Part shown: piece after piece, positions 31,952 to 42,945 of the stretch
Layout of the letters: each line of letters starts with the position of its first letter
Position numbering within the stretch: position 1 is the first letter of the stretch
Source of the DNA: Lycium barbarum
Taxonomy: Eukaryota; Streptophyta; Magnoliopsida; Solanales; Solanaceae
Length of the DNA stretch: 64,000 nucleotides
NCBI RefSeq assembly: GCF_019175385.1
Contig: NC_083339.1
Location: 79,628,307 to 79,692,306, forward strand
Direction of reading: 5' to 3'
Translations under genes and position numbers: made by a program
The notes under the pieces: model-generated
Told to the model about the DNA's origin: nothing
The model's database searches: none
The model's input: only the letters and a program-made list of their open reading frames with translations

Positions 31952-33499
31952 TGTTGGACGTTCTAAGTATGGATACTGGAGTTCCCTTCAAGGATGTATG
32001 ATATTATACGAAGTAATCCTATGGTCATGACAGTTTACGTTCATATAATAAGCTATGGGAAACTCCGGGACCAAGCAAATCAAAAGAAAATAAATTTGTA
32101 GAAAATTTGAAAAAAGTTGATAGAATTTTGGACAGAATTTTAGGTCAACTTTGGAGGGGTATATATCCTAGTATATTATGAGTTTTAATGTATTTCAGAA
32201 GCCTAAAATGAATTTCGTCGAGTCTAGTTTCCAGCGCAACAAACCGCTCGTCGATAGGACATCGAAGTAGAGAATTATGGACGTTACAAGTTCAGCTGAC
32301 AAAGCAGAAACGCGTGCTACAGTAATGCTACAGTACCGACCTGCTACAGTGACCCGACCCGAATTGAACTATTATAAAAGGGGATTGCCCCCTCTTTTTT
32401 CAGCCAAGAGTTCTTCCAAACTATTCTGAAATGCTCTAGAAAGTTCCCCAACTCTCAAACTCAAATTGCAAGCCTAAATTAGCTATAATTCACGAATTCC
32501 GGTTCTGGCAACATATAATTGCGAGTATAGAATCTTATAGCGACACGTGTGGTTCAAGTTTATGGAGGAAAAAGTGAAGATATAGCGATATTATCAGGAG
32601 TAAGGTATGAATATCCCATTATTAATGTTACTTTTGGTTTATTTACGGAGATAAAACTGTCAAATAGCCGTATAATAGTTTTGTTGGTGGAAATATGGGA
32701 TAAACCCCATATGGGATGTTTATGGAGTATTTTGGTGTTGAGAATATTATGATTAATATTGGTATTGATATTGGTGCTGTTGTAGTTGTTGTTTTGTTAG
32801 TATTGTGATTTCGGGCTAGACATATAAACAGGGGACATGCTGCCCGAATTTCGACAGATTCTAAATGGATTTATTTGAAGGACTAAGACAAGCGTATAAA
32901 GGTGAGTCTAACAATAGTATAAATTTTCTTGAATATAGATTTATGAGCCTGGGAGGACAAGCATTGAGTAGTTAAAGTTAAGGCGACCAAGAAGGTATGT
33001 TAAGGGTCGTCCTTTCTTTCAAAGGCATGATTCCTAAGTTATGATCCCATAAATGTTTCCATATCCTCCTTGTTTTCAAAAGCTAGAATTTCATGACTCT
33101 TAAAGCTTCTTATGATGTTAAATGAAATATGTTCTATGATGATTGTGACAATGATGATGATTCTTCTCCAGCAACTCCGAAGCTATGATTTGAGAGCATT
33201 ATGAGCTTATTGAGCCATTCCATGAATCCCTTGATTTTACTTATTGTTGATGGTCTCACCTCATGTTACTCGTTCCTTCGAGGTGAGATATAGCAAAGAT
33301 AATGATTCTATTTCCAGTGCTGTCTAAGTTCATGATTCTTGAGACTCCCGTGACATTATCGATTTCATCTTGCGATGGTTGATTCTTCAAGGAATGATAT
33401 AGTGACAATGGTAATGCTAATGATGATGTTGATTTCATTTATGTATTTTTATGTGTGTGTATGTATGTATGCATTTCATGCCACTAATCAGCTGGGGAT

Positions 33500-33705
33500 A
33501 ACACCGCGCCTATATGGCCAGGCAAGATAACACCGCACCTATATGGCCAGGCAAGATAACACCACGCCTATATAGCCGGGAAAGACAACACCGCGCCTAT
33601 ATGGCCGAGCAAGACAACACCATGCCTATATGGCCGGGCAAGATATCACCGCGCCTATATAGCCGGGCATGACAACACTGTGCCTTAATGGCCGGGCAAG
33701 ATACT
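33500..33705 (+). repeat. T7 CACCG-GGCCGG hairpin array
   Basis: Seven units of about 31 bp: CACCGCGCC, TATAT, GGCCGGGCAAGATAA. Each unit can fold as GCC-TATAT-GGC. Units vary at the CACCG and GCC positions. Confidence 0.85.
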
Positions 33706-34224
33706 ATATATATTACCTTATGTCATCTTCATTCTGATATCATGTTACTATTCATGCCTTACATACTCAGTACATTGCTCGTACTGACGTCCCTTCTTGT
33801 GGAGCGTTCATGCCCGCAGGTATAGATAGACGAGACGAGGATCTTTCATCGTAGGCTGCTTTCAGGTATTGGTCTCGAGTGGTGGCTCCACTTTTTCCTG
33901 GAGCATTGTCGAGTCTGAGTCTATATATATATGAATTGTGTTAAGGGTACGTCGGGGGCCCTGTCCCGACTTGTATACTTCATCCATGTTCATAGAGGCT
34001 TTGCAGACAGTTCCTGTGTACAACTTAGGCATGGTGTGACAGTAGCAATGTCGACATCATGGGTCCATTGTACATATATTTATGTATGATATTATGTTCA
34101 TATTTAGCCTCTTGATATTATTGTTTCCATTTGAGACATGAAGGATATAAGTTATAAGTTGGTTGGCTCGGTTCCTGTAAGGTACCGGGTGCCTATCACG
34201 CTTTACCAAGGGTGGGGTGTGACA

Positions 34225-34480
34225 CATTCATATAAATTACCAAGAGGGACATTCATACAAACAATCGAGAGGGCCATTCATATCAAACTGCCGAGAGGGT
34301 CATTCATACAAACTGCCGAGAGGGCCATTCATATCTAACTGCCAAGAGGGCCATTCATATCAAACTGCCGAGAGGGTCATTCATATCAAATTGCCGAGAG
34401 GGCCATTCATATAAAATTGCTGGGAGGGCCATTCATACAAACTGCAGAGAGGTCCATTCATATCAAATATTGCTGAGAAA
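34225..34480 (+). repeat. T6 tandem repeat, GAGGGCCATTCATA units (right part)
   Basis: Continuation of the array at 28885-29207: about ten further copies, with TATCAAACTGCCGA variants, becoming degenerate towards 34480. Confidence 0.85.
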
Positions 34481-35513
34481 GCTATTTCATGCAAACAATG
34501 ACCAAGAGGTCAAAACAAATCGAAATAGTGCTAAAAAGGTCACCTATTTTTAAAAGAGTCAGCCGAGAGGGCCATGTATCGAAACCACGCAAGGGTGGTA
34601 AAATAATTACAAAGAGGATCGAGAAGGTCATTCAAATTAGACAGTGCCAAAAGGGTCACCTATTTTGTAGAATCAATCAAGAAAACTACAAGAGACAAAA
34701 CCATGCAAGGGTGGTAAAACAATGAAGCAAGACCAAGTGGGCATTCAAGTGGTTCCAAGAAGGTCACCTCGCAAATACAAATCGAGAAGGTACGAGCATA
34801 AAGCCACGTAAGGGTGGTGAAAGCAAAACAAAGACCAAGAGGTCAAACACAATACTACCCAGCATATGAAAGTAGGTTCGCAGCCGCCAAGGAGAGGAGT
34901 AGGCCGATCAAACCAGACCCAGATGCATGCAGAGAAAACATGAAACGTTTTCTTACGCAGCCGGTCGAGATAAGGTGTCCATGAAAGTCAAGCTCTCTGG
35001 CCAGGAATTGGAAGATCGCTCCACCCCGTGCTCAGTCACACAAATTTGATTTTAAAAATTTGCTTTATTTGCATTCTTTTCAAAAATCCCACAATCGGTC
35101 GGGCACACACCGAAAAGCACAAAGGCATTCCCACATAAGGGATAGACTGTTCTATCGATTGAGTCGAACTACAAGTGACTTGATTACCAAGAGCAAGGAT
35201 ATGTAGGCGGACTCAATACCAGAGAGTCGGTCACACTCCAATAGATCACCCCTGGGCTTCTCAGTTTGACACTGAAAGATTGGGTATTTCTTTTGAAACT
35301 TGCATTAGAAGTTTAATTGAGTCAAACTACAGGTGGCCTAAATTTTTTTAAAGCCCGAGATATGTAGGAAACCCAGAGACCAGGGTTTGGCCATAAGATT
35401 TAAAATTGCATAAAAGAGAGGCGTATTTGAAAATTGGTCGGCCAAAAAACCAGGTTCGTCAAATTTCAATGATCAGAGATGGGCTTGCCAACCCCGAACA
35501 CTTAAGGGATAGT
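34481..35513 (+). other. T6 3' untranslated region
   Basis: Decayed repeats with AAGGTCACC and CGCAAGGGTGGT motifs (34500-34830), then about 650 bp with no ORF. It contains two CTACA...TGTAG modules (35169-35206, 35327-35367) related to the T2 modules. The end ACTTAAGGGATAGT, just before the LTR, is a weak polypurine tract. Confidence 0.65.
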
Positions 35514-36290
35514 TGTTGACACCGAAAGGTTTGACCTCCGATAATTATATTTAATTATTCAGAGTTCTTGAATCACAAACGGAATAAAATATACATTTTT
35601 GCAAGCCAAAAATGATTTTACAAAATTGTTTCGGTGACATTTTTGACATTTCATTTGGAAAAATATCATCAAATATATTAGTGTATATCCGCATGTATAT
35701 TTTGTGTATATTTAGAAATCCAACCATGTTTATCAAGATTTTAATTCAAAAAATGGTGGAAACAATTAGTAATTAATTGTTTACAACTATTAATGGTCAA
35801 TTGATAAATATTTTACTCCGTTAAATCAAGAAAATTGATTAATTAAATGGATAATCAATTACGTCTCAATTTTTATGATTTACTGGGCTATAATTGCAAT
35901 TATTTCCAAAATTGTTTTTTTCGTTAATTGCATGAGTCAATTATGGCCATAATTGAAAGGGTCAATTACTTGCTATGTTTTAATCGCGACTATAGTTGAA
36001 ATAGCCAAGTATTTGCTATGTGTTAATTAAGGTTATAATTGAATAATTAATTTATCCGATGCATTTGGTCACATTTGAAAAGGATTAATTAGTTTTTTTT
36101 TTTTTAACATGGCCATAAGTTAAATGGTTAATTGTCGTACCTTTAATTTTGACTATTTGTTAAATTAGCTAGTAGCCGTTATATATATATATAGACACAC
36201 ACACACACACACATGTGTATACACACGTACATATACATATGTTGGTCATCAATTACTTTTTTTAAGGACCAGGCCCAGTCCAAATAGGAC
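35514..36290 (+). repeat. T6 3' LTR, cut by T9
   Basis: Begins TGTTGACACCG and aligns with 26008-26820, with a (TA)n(CA)n microsatellite at about 36180-36214. Alignment breaks at AAATAGGAC, where the T9 LTR starts. Confidence 0.8.
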
Positions 36291-38703
36291 TTTTACCGAC
36301 CCGTTAGGTCATTTTGGTTGCTTTCGTGTTTTTGCCCATTTTACCCTTGTGAAACCGCTCTTTTGCTTGTTGTGGGAATTTGCTACGTTGAGTAATCTTT
36401 AAGGGTTAGGTTGACTTTAGGCATCTCGGGGGCAATTTCATCTTTTGGGATTTCCGTTGGTTCCATCAGCTTTGAAATGTCGTATATAGGTTGTTTGGGT
36501 GTTTGGTTCAGTTTTTGATGGTCTTGGGGGCATTTTGGTCATTTGGTTGGAAAGTTGGTTTTCGTCGTGCCGAGTTGATTTGGTCAATGAGACCTCTTTT
36601 GGGAATTTTGAGAGCGCGAGTGAGTTCGTAGCGCATTTTTACACGTGTCTGCATATTTGGTTTGTCTTAGGGAGGTTCCGGGAGAGTCGAGATTTCGGGT
36701 GTTGAGAGTCAACAACCAGATTTTTTGATTTCTGATGCATACGCAGGTGCAAGAGGGTCCCACCTGAGGATACGCTTCAGCGAGTGGAGGCCCGCAGGAG
36801 CGAGTTTGGCTCCGCATATTTTTGAGTGGTTCACCGAGGCGAGGTTGGTGCCGCCAGTGCGAGTTTGCCGATTTGAACTTAAGTGCGCACGTGCGCAAAT
36901 CGCCGAACAGAACGTGGTTTTTAGTGTGTTCTTCCTTGAGAATCCCATTCGAAAACCCCTAAGTTTGAGAGCATATTGGAGGAGAATTGAAGGCAATTCA
37001 AGGAGGAATCATTAGGTAAGTATCCTAACTTGATTTTAAGGTTATTTCAATGAGTTAGATCCTTAATCCATGCTTAGCATGTTGAAATTAAGAGGTTTAT
37101 GGAAGGGTTTTTGGGAACCCAAATTGAGAATTGGGAATAGATTAATTGAGCATGAATTCATAATTGTTTTGGGATGATTTTTGGTATATAAGTTATATGA
37201 AGCATAAGGATCATGATTTTAGGCTCATGTTACAGTTTTGCCCCTTTGGGTTTGAAATCCTAATTTGAGGGCTTATTTTGGGGGTTTTGGATTTTGTAGC
37301 AATATGGATGTTGTTGGACTCGTGTTCTAACGTATATTCCGTATTTGACTAGACTTGGTTCGTTTGGAGACTTCTCGGAGTGGCAAGGGGCGTCGTGACT
37401 CAAGAATCGACTTACCAGGCATGTTGAGACCTCGAACTCTTTGTTGAATGTGTGTGTTGGCTAAAACGAACCAAATAAGAGGGATTTGGGGCGAATTAAG
37501 GGGGTTCCGGTACTAGTGAGGTGACGAGCACTAGTATCAGATACCGGTCATCATGTTATGGCTCTTTGTGCAGTTTTAATTGTATAGTTGGTCTCAATGC
37601 CATGTCTGGGCACTAATTGATAGAATAGTACGATCCTTTGGATGTGTGATTGGGGTCCGATGCCCGTACTTTATGTCCCTTATCATTATTATTTGCCTGT
37701 CTTGTCTGTTCGTGTACATATCACTCATACATATATCCTCGTTGAACTGAAAAGAAGTAAAAAGGTGAAGCCTTTATGGTATTACGAACATGAGAATGGA
37801 TTCCATGCTTTTATACTTGTTCTTGACTTGATACATGCCATATTCATGCTTTACATGTATTCATGCATACGATTTTAGGATATGATTGTGAGCCGATGGG
37901 ATCTTGTTCCGGATGAGTGATGATGTTGGCACATTATATTGGCACTTGAGCCCGGTTGGCTATGACACAGGTTATTGAGATATGACATGATTAAGGCCGT
38001 GATCCGAGGAAACTAATGGAGCGGCGATATATGGGCCTCATGAGCCCCCATGGGTCACGATTCGTTAATATTCGAACGTGTGTATATCGGGAAGTGGAAA
38101 CGGAGGCCTTGCATTGCATATCGTTCATCCATTTTATATATTGTTGTTATTATTGGTATTTATTGGCCTTATCTGTAAAATCTGTCTTTTACGTAGGTTT
38201 AGCTGTGATTATGATTTTCTTTTACTTAGACTAATCGCGGACAAGTGTGGTTGTGATGTCGAAGCTGAGTACCCGTTGTTTATTGTACTCACGCTACACT
38301 TGTTGCACCTTTCTTTGTGTGCAAACTCGATGCCTAGCACTAATGGAGGCCGCGACTACTAGGTTCCGCGTTAGAGCTATTCGTTGAGATTCAGGGTGAG
38401 CTCTATGGCTTCTGGATGGCTCCGGATTTCTCCTTATCTTTATTTCACTGTCTTTCTTATTTTCAGACAGCTTATGATGTATTAGACTCTTATTACTCTT
38501 AGTTGGTCCTTGTATTACGGTGACATCTGATTTTGGGGGTTTAATTATAATAAATACTTAGTATTTTTTTCGAGATTTATTAAGACTTATGAAATGACTT
38601 GTATGCTTTATTTCGCAGTTAGATTTCGTTTTAATTATGGTTGTGTTGGCTTACTATTACGGTGGGACTAGTGCATCACGAGTTGAGATTCTGGGTCGTG
38701 ATA
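36291..38703 (+). repeat. T9 5' LTR
   Basis: The start TTTTACCGACCCGTTAGGTC is a degenerate form of TGTTACGACCC; the end is GGTCGTGATA. It is 2.4 kb. It contains a perfect 14-bp palindrome TGCGCACGTGCGCA (36884-36897) and a single hairpin TGAGTAC (38266-38272)/GTACTCA (38285-38291), equivalent to the first conserved LTR hairpin. ORFs in it are non-coding. Confidence 0.8.
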
Positions 38704-38706
38704 AAT

Positions 38707-38718
38707 TAGTATCAGGGC
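38707..38718 (+). other. T9 primer-binding site (degenerate iMet type)
   Basis: TTAGTATCAGGGCCCTAGG corresponds to the TTGGTATCAGAGCCCTAGG pattern with two changes, 3-4 bp after the LTR end. Confidence 0.65.
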
Positions 38719-38904
38719 CCTAGGTTAATTAATCTCACCAATACAAGGACAATGTCTATTAGAGTCTCTCAGATGGGTACAAAGAGCTCCATAATTATCC
38801 TCGGGAGGCTATAGGACATTTTGGAAAATTCTCATCTTTTGTTCCTTATCGTGCGTAATTACTTCTAATGTGTTCTAAGACTTCTTTATTTCATTCTCTC
38901 ACAA

Positions 38905-40383
38905 ATGGTGAGAATGCGGTCTACAGCAGTAGGTGGTCAGGGTCCAGCACCAACTCCCATACCTGCTCCCCGAGGTGTTAGGAGAGGTAGGGGACGAGGC
39001 AAAGGTCGAGGCCGGGCCAGAGCTCCCGCAGCCGCTTATGATCCTGCCCGTGAGGCATCTCTAGAGCCAGAGGGCGGTGACCAGGTCGAGGGTCGAATAC
39101 CCGTGGAGTTACCGGGTCAGGCACCCCCAGTTCCTGCCGCTGCATAGTTTCCTCAGGATGCTACGACTCTCCTTTTGAGTTACTTTGATTGTATGTCTCA
39201 GGCAGGCATGATCTTGATTATTTCTGAGGGATCCCAGACTCGAGTAGGAGCATAGACTCCCGGGCAGGTAGCCGCAGGTTTCAGGACTCCAAGAGGGCAG
39301 CCTGCCGCCGCTGTGGCTACTCAGGCTCTTTGAGCCGTAGTTGAAGGTGTTGTCACTCCAGGTATAGCTCTTCCGGGTATTGTTGCGTGGCTAGCGGTTC
39401 AGCCTACTATGACTGTTGATGAGCAGAAGAGATGGGATAAGTTTGAAAAGATGAAGCCACAGACTTACGATGGACAACCAAATGCCGATGTTTATGAATT
39501 CTTGGTTAGCTGCCACGAGAGATTGGACACCCTTGGGCTAGTAGAGTCCAATGGTGTGGGGTTTGTGGCGATGCAGATGATTGGCCTCGCCAAGCAGTGG
39601 TGGAGGGAATTCTTGGAGACTAGGCCCGTTGGATCACCTCCGTTCACTTGGGAGGAGTTTTCGTGAGTCTTCTTAGAGAAGTGAGTCCCTTTCAGCTTGT
39701 TTGAGGAGAGGCGTGAGAGGTTTGACCATCTACGGGTGTTACTGAGTATGAGATGGAATTTCATGCCTTGTCCCGTCATGCTTTGACTATTCTACCTGAT
39801 GAGGCGGAGAGGATCCGCAATTTCATTTGAGGTTTATCGTATCATCTCAAGGTTGCTGCTATGTTTGCTGCCTCTTCAGATGAGGAATTTCAGGGTGTTG
39901 TTGATACTGTGCGGGGTATGGAGACCCTTAGGCACCAGGAGTTTGGGGATAGTTCTGGGAAGAAGCCTCGTTCTTCGGGAGGTTTTAGAGGTTTCTTTTT
40001 TGAAGGTCGTGATCACCATAGTAGAGGCCATCGTCCTCAGTTCAGCTAGCCAGTCCAGGCAGCTATCTAGCCTTTTCAGAGTGGTACTTCGGGTCGTAAT
40101 GGTGGATATAGTCCGGGGCAGAGCTCTCAGTCGTCGTATTCTCGGCCAGGTGGTTGTGGTGGTTATTCCGGTTCTTCTCCTCAGCCAGCAGCCCTTGGTG
40201 GATGTTTTGAGTGTGGTCAGGTTGGGTACTATGCCAGAGATTGCCCCAGAGCTCGATAGGGTGGTTCACACCGTAGTTGTCTGGTTTTCACACCCCAGTT
40301 CTCAGGTTTCTACTCCGAGCCCAGCTAGTCAGCCATTGAGAGGTGGTTCCCAGAGTGGTAGAGGGAGTTCTCATTCAGGTAGG
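38905..40383 (+). pseudogene. T9 gag (broken, cut by T10)
   Basis: The start at 38905 gives an Arg/Gly-rich N-terminus (RGRGRGKGRGRAR) typical of chromovirus gag, then stops at 39145 and others near 39253 and 39331. The capsid core is readable at 39409-39666: KMKPQTYDGQPNADVYEFL and AKQWWREFLETRP, then stop and frameshifts. A zinc knuckle near 40203 reads CFECGQVGYYARDC, with Tyr where the metal-binding His of CCHC belongs. The reading is interrupted at 40383 by T10 and resumes at 53602. Gag would form the particle and bind RNA; this copy cannot. Confidence 0.85.
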
Positions 40384-42633
40384 TGTAACACTCTGTAAAG
40401 CTGAGTTAGGTGTGAATGTATTAAATGAGAAGTAATGTGACATTTTATGCATATGAAGTCCTATCAATATGAGTTTGGGTGGAAATAGTTGATTTAAGAT
40501 CAAGACCAAGTAGTGAAGTACGTAAGAGTTCTTAAAATCGCCTAAGATTTGTTGACCTGTATTGGAGGCCAATTTCATGAAAATCCGTTTTGGGAACACT
40601 TCCTTTAATAGAAGTTGCATATCATTGAAATAGCTTTCCAACGGTATATATTGGAGCTTAAACGGATTTGTGAGTAAAACGTTATGGCCGTTTTACTAAC
40701 GTGCGTTTCGCGGGATCATCCTGCGGTTCAATCCTGCGAATCTCAGGATGAACACTAGAAATCACGCCCCTCTGACACGTTGTGTGATAGGGATGCGTTT
40801 CACGGGTCAAACATGTGAATCGCACGATGCGTCACGTGCTTTGCTCGACTATAAAAACCCCCAGAACGTGAAATTTTCTTAAACCATCATTCCAACTCAT
40901 CTTTGGTCGACTTTTTGTGGAGAAATAACCCTAGGGCTTCCCCAAAACATAGGGTAAGAACATCTTTAACATTATTAATCAATCCTAGCATTAAACCCAT
41001 GATTATTAACATGATTCTTGAATGAAAAACTTAGGGTTGCAAGGTAATCTTTCTCAAAGTGACTCAAGCTAGGGTTTTGGGTGTTCTTCATTGTAAAAGT
41101 GAATTGTTGAGTTACGTAAGGCTTAATTAAGGTATGTCTCTTTTAAAAATCATATTTATGTCTCTTTTAAAAATCATGTTGACTATAAAGGTGATTTGTA
41201 TGTCTCTTTTTTTATTTTTTTTTATTTTTTATTATGAAGGTTATTTGTATGTCTCTCTTTTAAAAATGTTATTATGGATGTATGTCTTCTTCTCAAAAGT
41301 TCTATATTGAATAAAAAGGTGAATCTCTCATAGAAAACCCTAATTCATGTTTTGATTAATGGTTAATGTGCGTGAGGGGACAAGCCCACATTAAACCTTG
41401 ATTGTGTTATCCTCTATATACGTATATGAAATCATAATTGTTTTCTTCTATAAGAGATGATCAGTGATGATGGTTAATTGTTGGTATTGATGATTTTACA
41501 AAGAAACTATGACAAAGGAATCATGTTTAAAGAAGTGGATACGTTTTCAAGATTATCTATGAAATTATGGATTCTCATAATGGCATAATGAACTTTAATG
41601 CTATTTGATGGAGTGACTACTTTGAGACAAATTGTGAATCGGCTTCTATGCTATGAATTTTGTTGTTGTGTTTAGCCTAGATACTCGGGAGGAAGGGTAG
41701 GCACTATGGATCCTAGTGTGGTAATTGCCTAGCCATTCGGGAGGAAGAGTGGCCACTACCAGGTTCGCTACCCGGAGTGTGGTTAATGCCTAGCTATTCG
41801 GGAGGAAGGATAGCCACCGAGAATTCCATATTCCGGTGTGGTGCGCTGTGACAAGGGAACCTCTATGGTCATCCCTTCGATGTGATTGATTCTTGGGCCT
41901 GTATTGGCATGTGTGATATTCTTATTCTCTCATGAAACTGTTGTTGACAATCATGATCAACTTGAAAGGCATAATTGAAAGTTTTAACTTGACAAAAGGC
42001 TTTATAATCTGTTTTGATAATTCTTATTGAGATACACAAACTGAATAACTGCTCTTACATTGGTTTCGCATGATTTTCAGAACTGATTTCTTTATGTACT
42101 ATTATATTTTATTTTTATATTACTTGTTGTCCCCGAGGCACTCACTAAGTACGAAAGTACTCAGGCATACCATTATTGTTTTTGATGGTATGTTAGGTAA
42201 CAGAGAAGAGTAGGTTCGTGATACTCTCAACGCTTAGGAGAACTTGCTGCTGCTGTTGATTTGGTGAGCCCGCATCTTGTTCGTGGGACACTTCCTGTTT
42301 CATTTATTATTCTAGATTTTCGGGCTGTATCCCGAAGTTAGATGATTGTTGTGTCTCTTAGAAGCTCCATAGATAGTTGTCAGATTTGTGGGTAGATTGT
42401 CAAAGTCTCGTATGACTTAATGGGTGTTTGTGACGTTTATGACTATTACTTATATTAGATTTCCGCTGATTTAATTCTTATGCATGGTTTGTTTACTTTT
42501 ATTTTATAAATTGTTGGAGGCGAATGTTGAACCTAGCGGGTTCAAGTGTTATTATTGTATCGTTTAGGTTCTTCCGATGTTGTTCATGATGTCGGATGCC
42601 AGTCACGTCTAGGGTGGGTTTTGGGGTGTGACA
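40384..42633 (+). repeat. T10 5' LTR
   Basis: It contains the palindromic block CGCGGGATCATCCTGCG (40709-40725), TATA box TATAAAAA (40850-40857), repeats with CTATTCGGGAGGAAGGATAG (about 41670-41850), hairpin TAAGTAC/GTACTCA around a GAAA loop (42146-42163) and third hairpin TTCGGG/CCCGAA (42319-42336). Confidence 0.92.
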
Positions 42634-42637
42634 AGCT

Positions 42638-42650
42638 TGGTATCAGAGCC
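42638..42650 (+). other. T10 primer-binding site (tRNA-iMet)
   Basis: TGGTATCAGAGCC, 4 bp after the LTR end, is a perfect initiator-tRNA-Met type site. Confidence 0.92.
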
Positions 42651-42945
42651 TAGGTTTAAATATGTCCTAGGGTTATTGTCAGTGTCTGTGGAGCTGTGTC
42701 TAGTGGAGTTTTCCTTGTGCAGCCTGATCACCTGCATGATCGAGAAACTCCCAGGACATTTATAGGTGTTTCCTATTCTTCTTGATTCTAGATTGTGCTA
42801 TAGAGGTTGAACTTCCGTTAGGATTATTCTGACGTCTCCGTTGATTCGTGCCTCGCAAGAATCGCTTTAATTCGTGCTGCAATTTCTAACCTAGTGAACA
42901 ATAGTGCTATGAGGTGCACGTTGGTTGTGCTATATAATGTGATGG
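42651..42945 (+). other. T10 leader and gag remnant
   Basis: An ordinary leader followed by a trace of the usual gag start (CCTCGCAAGAATCG near 42851, preceded by GTG and not ATG). About 100 bp later the sequence passes to the protease region, so the gag core and zinc knuckle are deleted. Confidence 0.65.

Larger units (their letters stand above)
29208..34224 (+). repeat. T7: solo chromovirus-type LTR, interrupted by T8
   Basis: Without T8 it is about 2.3 kb. It ends GGTGTGACA at 34224; the start is degenerate (CGTTACACCC instead of TGTTACACCC). Flanks CATTT (29203-29207) and CATTC (34225-34229) fit a 5-bp duplication of the repeat unit with one change. It holds three TGCTACAGT copies (about 32316-32350), a TATA box (TATAAAAG, 32373-32380), a CACCG-GGCCGG hairpin array (about 33500-33705), the double hairpin (33767-33806) and the third hairpin (33951-33970). 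Confidence 0.82.
26008..36290 (+). mobile_element. T6: old Tat-like gag-only element, nested
   Basis: Two TGTTGACACC LTR starts (26008 and 35514) with roughly 10 percent visible divergence bracket a decayed gag, two arrays of short tandem repeats and two CTACA/TGTAG hairpin modules. There is no RT or integrase. Solo LTRs T7 and T8 are nested in the repeat array. The 3' LTR is cut at 36290 by T9, so the right end and target duplication lie outside the window. Organisation parallels T2, but T6 is far older. Confidence 0.72.

Noticed and set aside
36499..37015. Overlapping ORFs on both strands in the T9 LTR
   Set aside because: The region is LTR between a degenerate LTR start and a primer site; no domain, both strands open by composition.
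38905..39147. RGRG-rich ORF as a host RNA-binding protein
   Set aside because: It is the usual Arg/Gly-rich N-terminus of chromovirus gag, downstream of an LTR and primer site and upstream of a capsid core.
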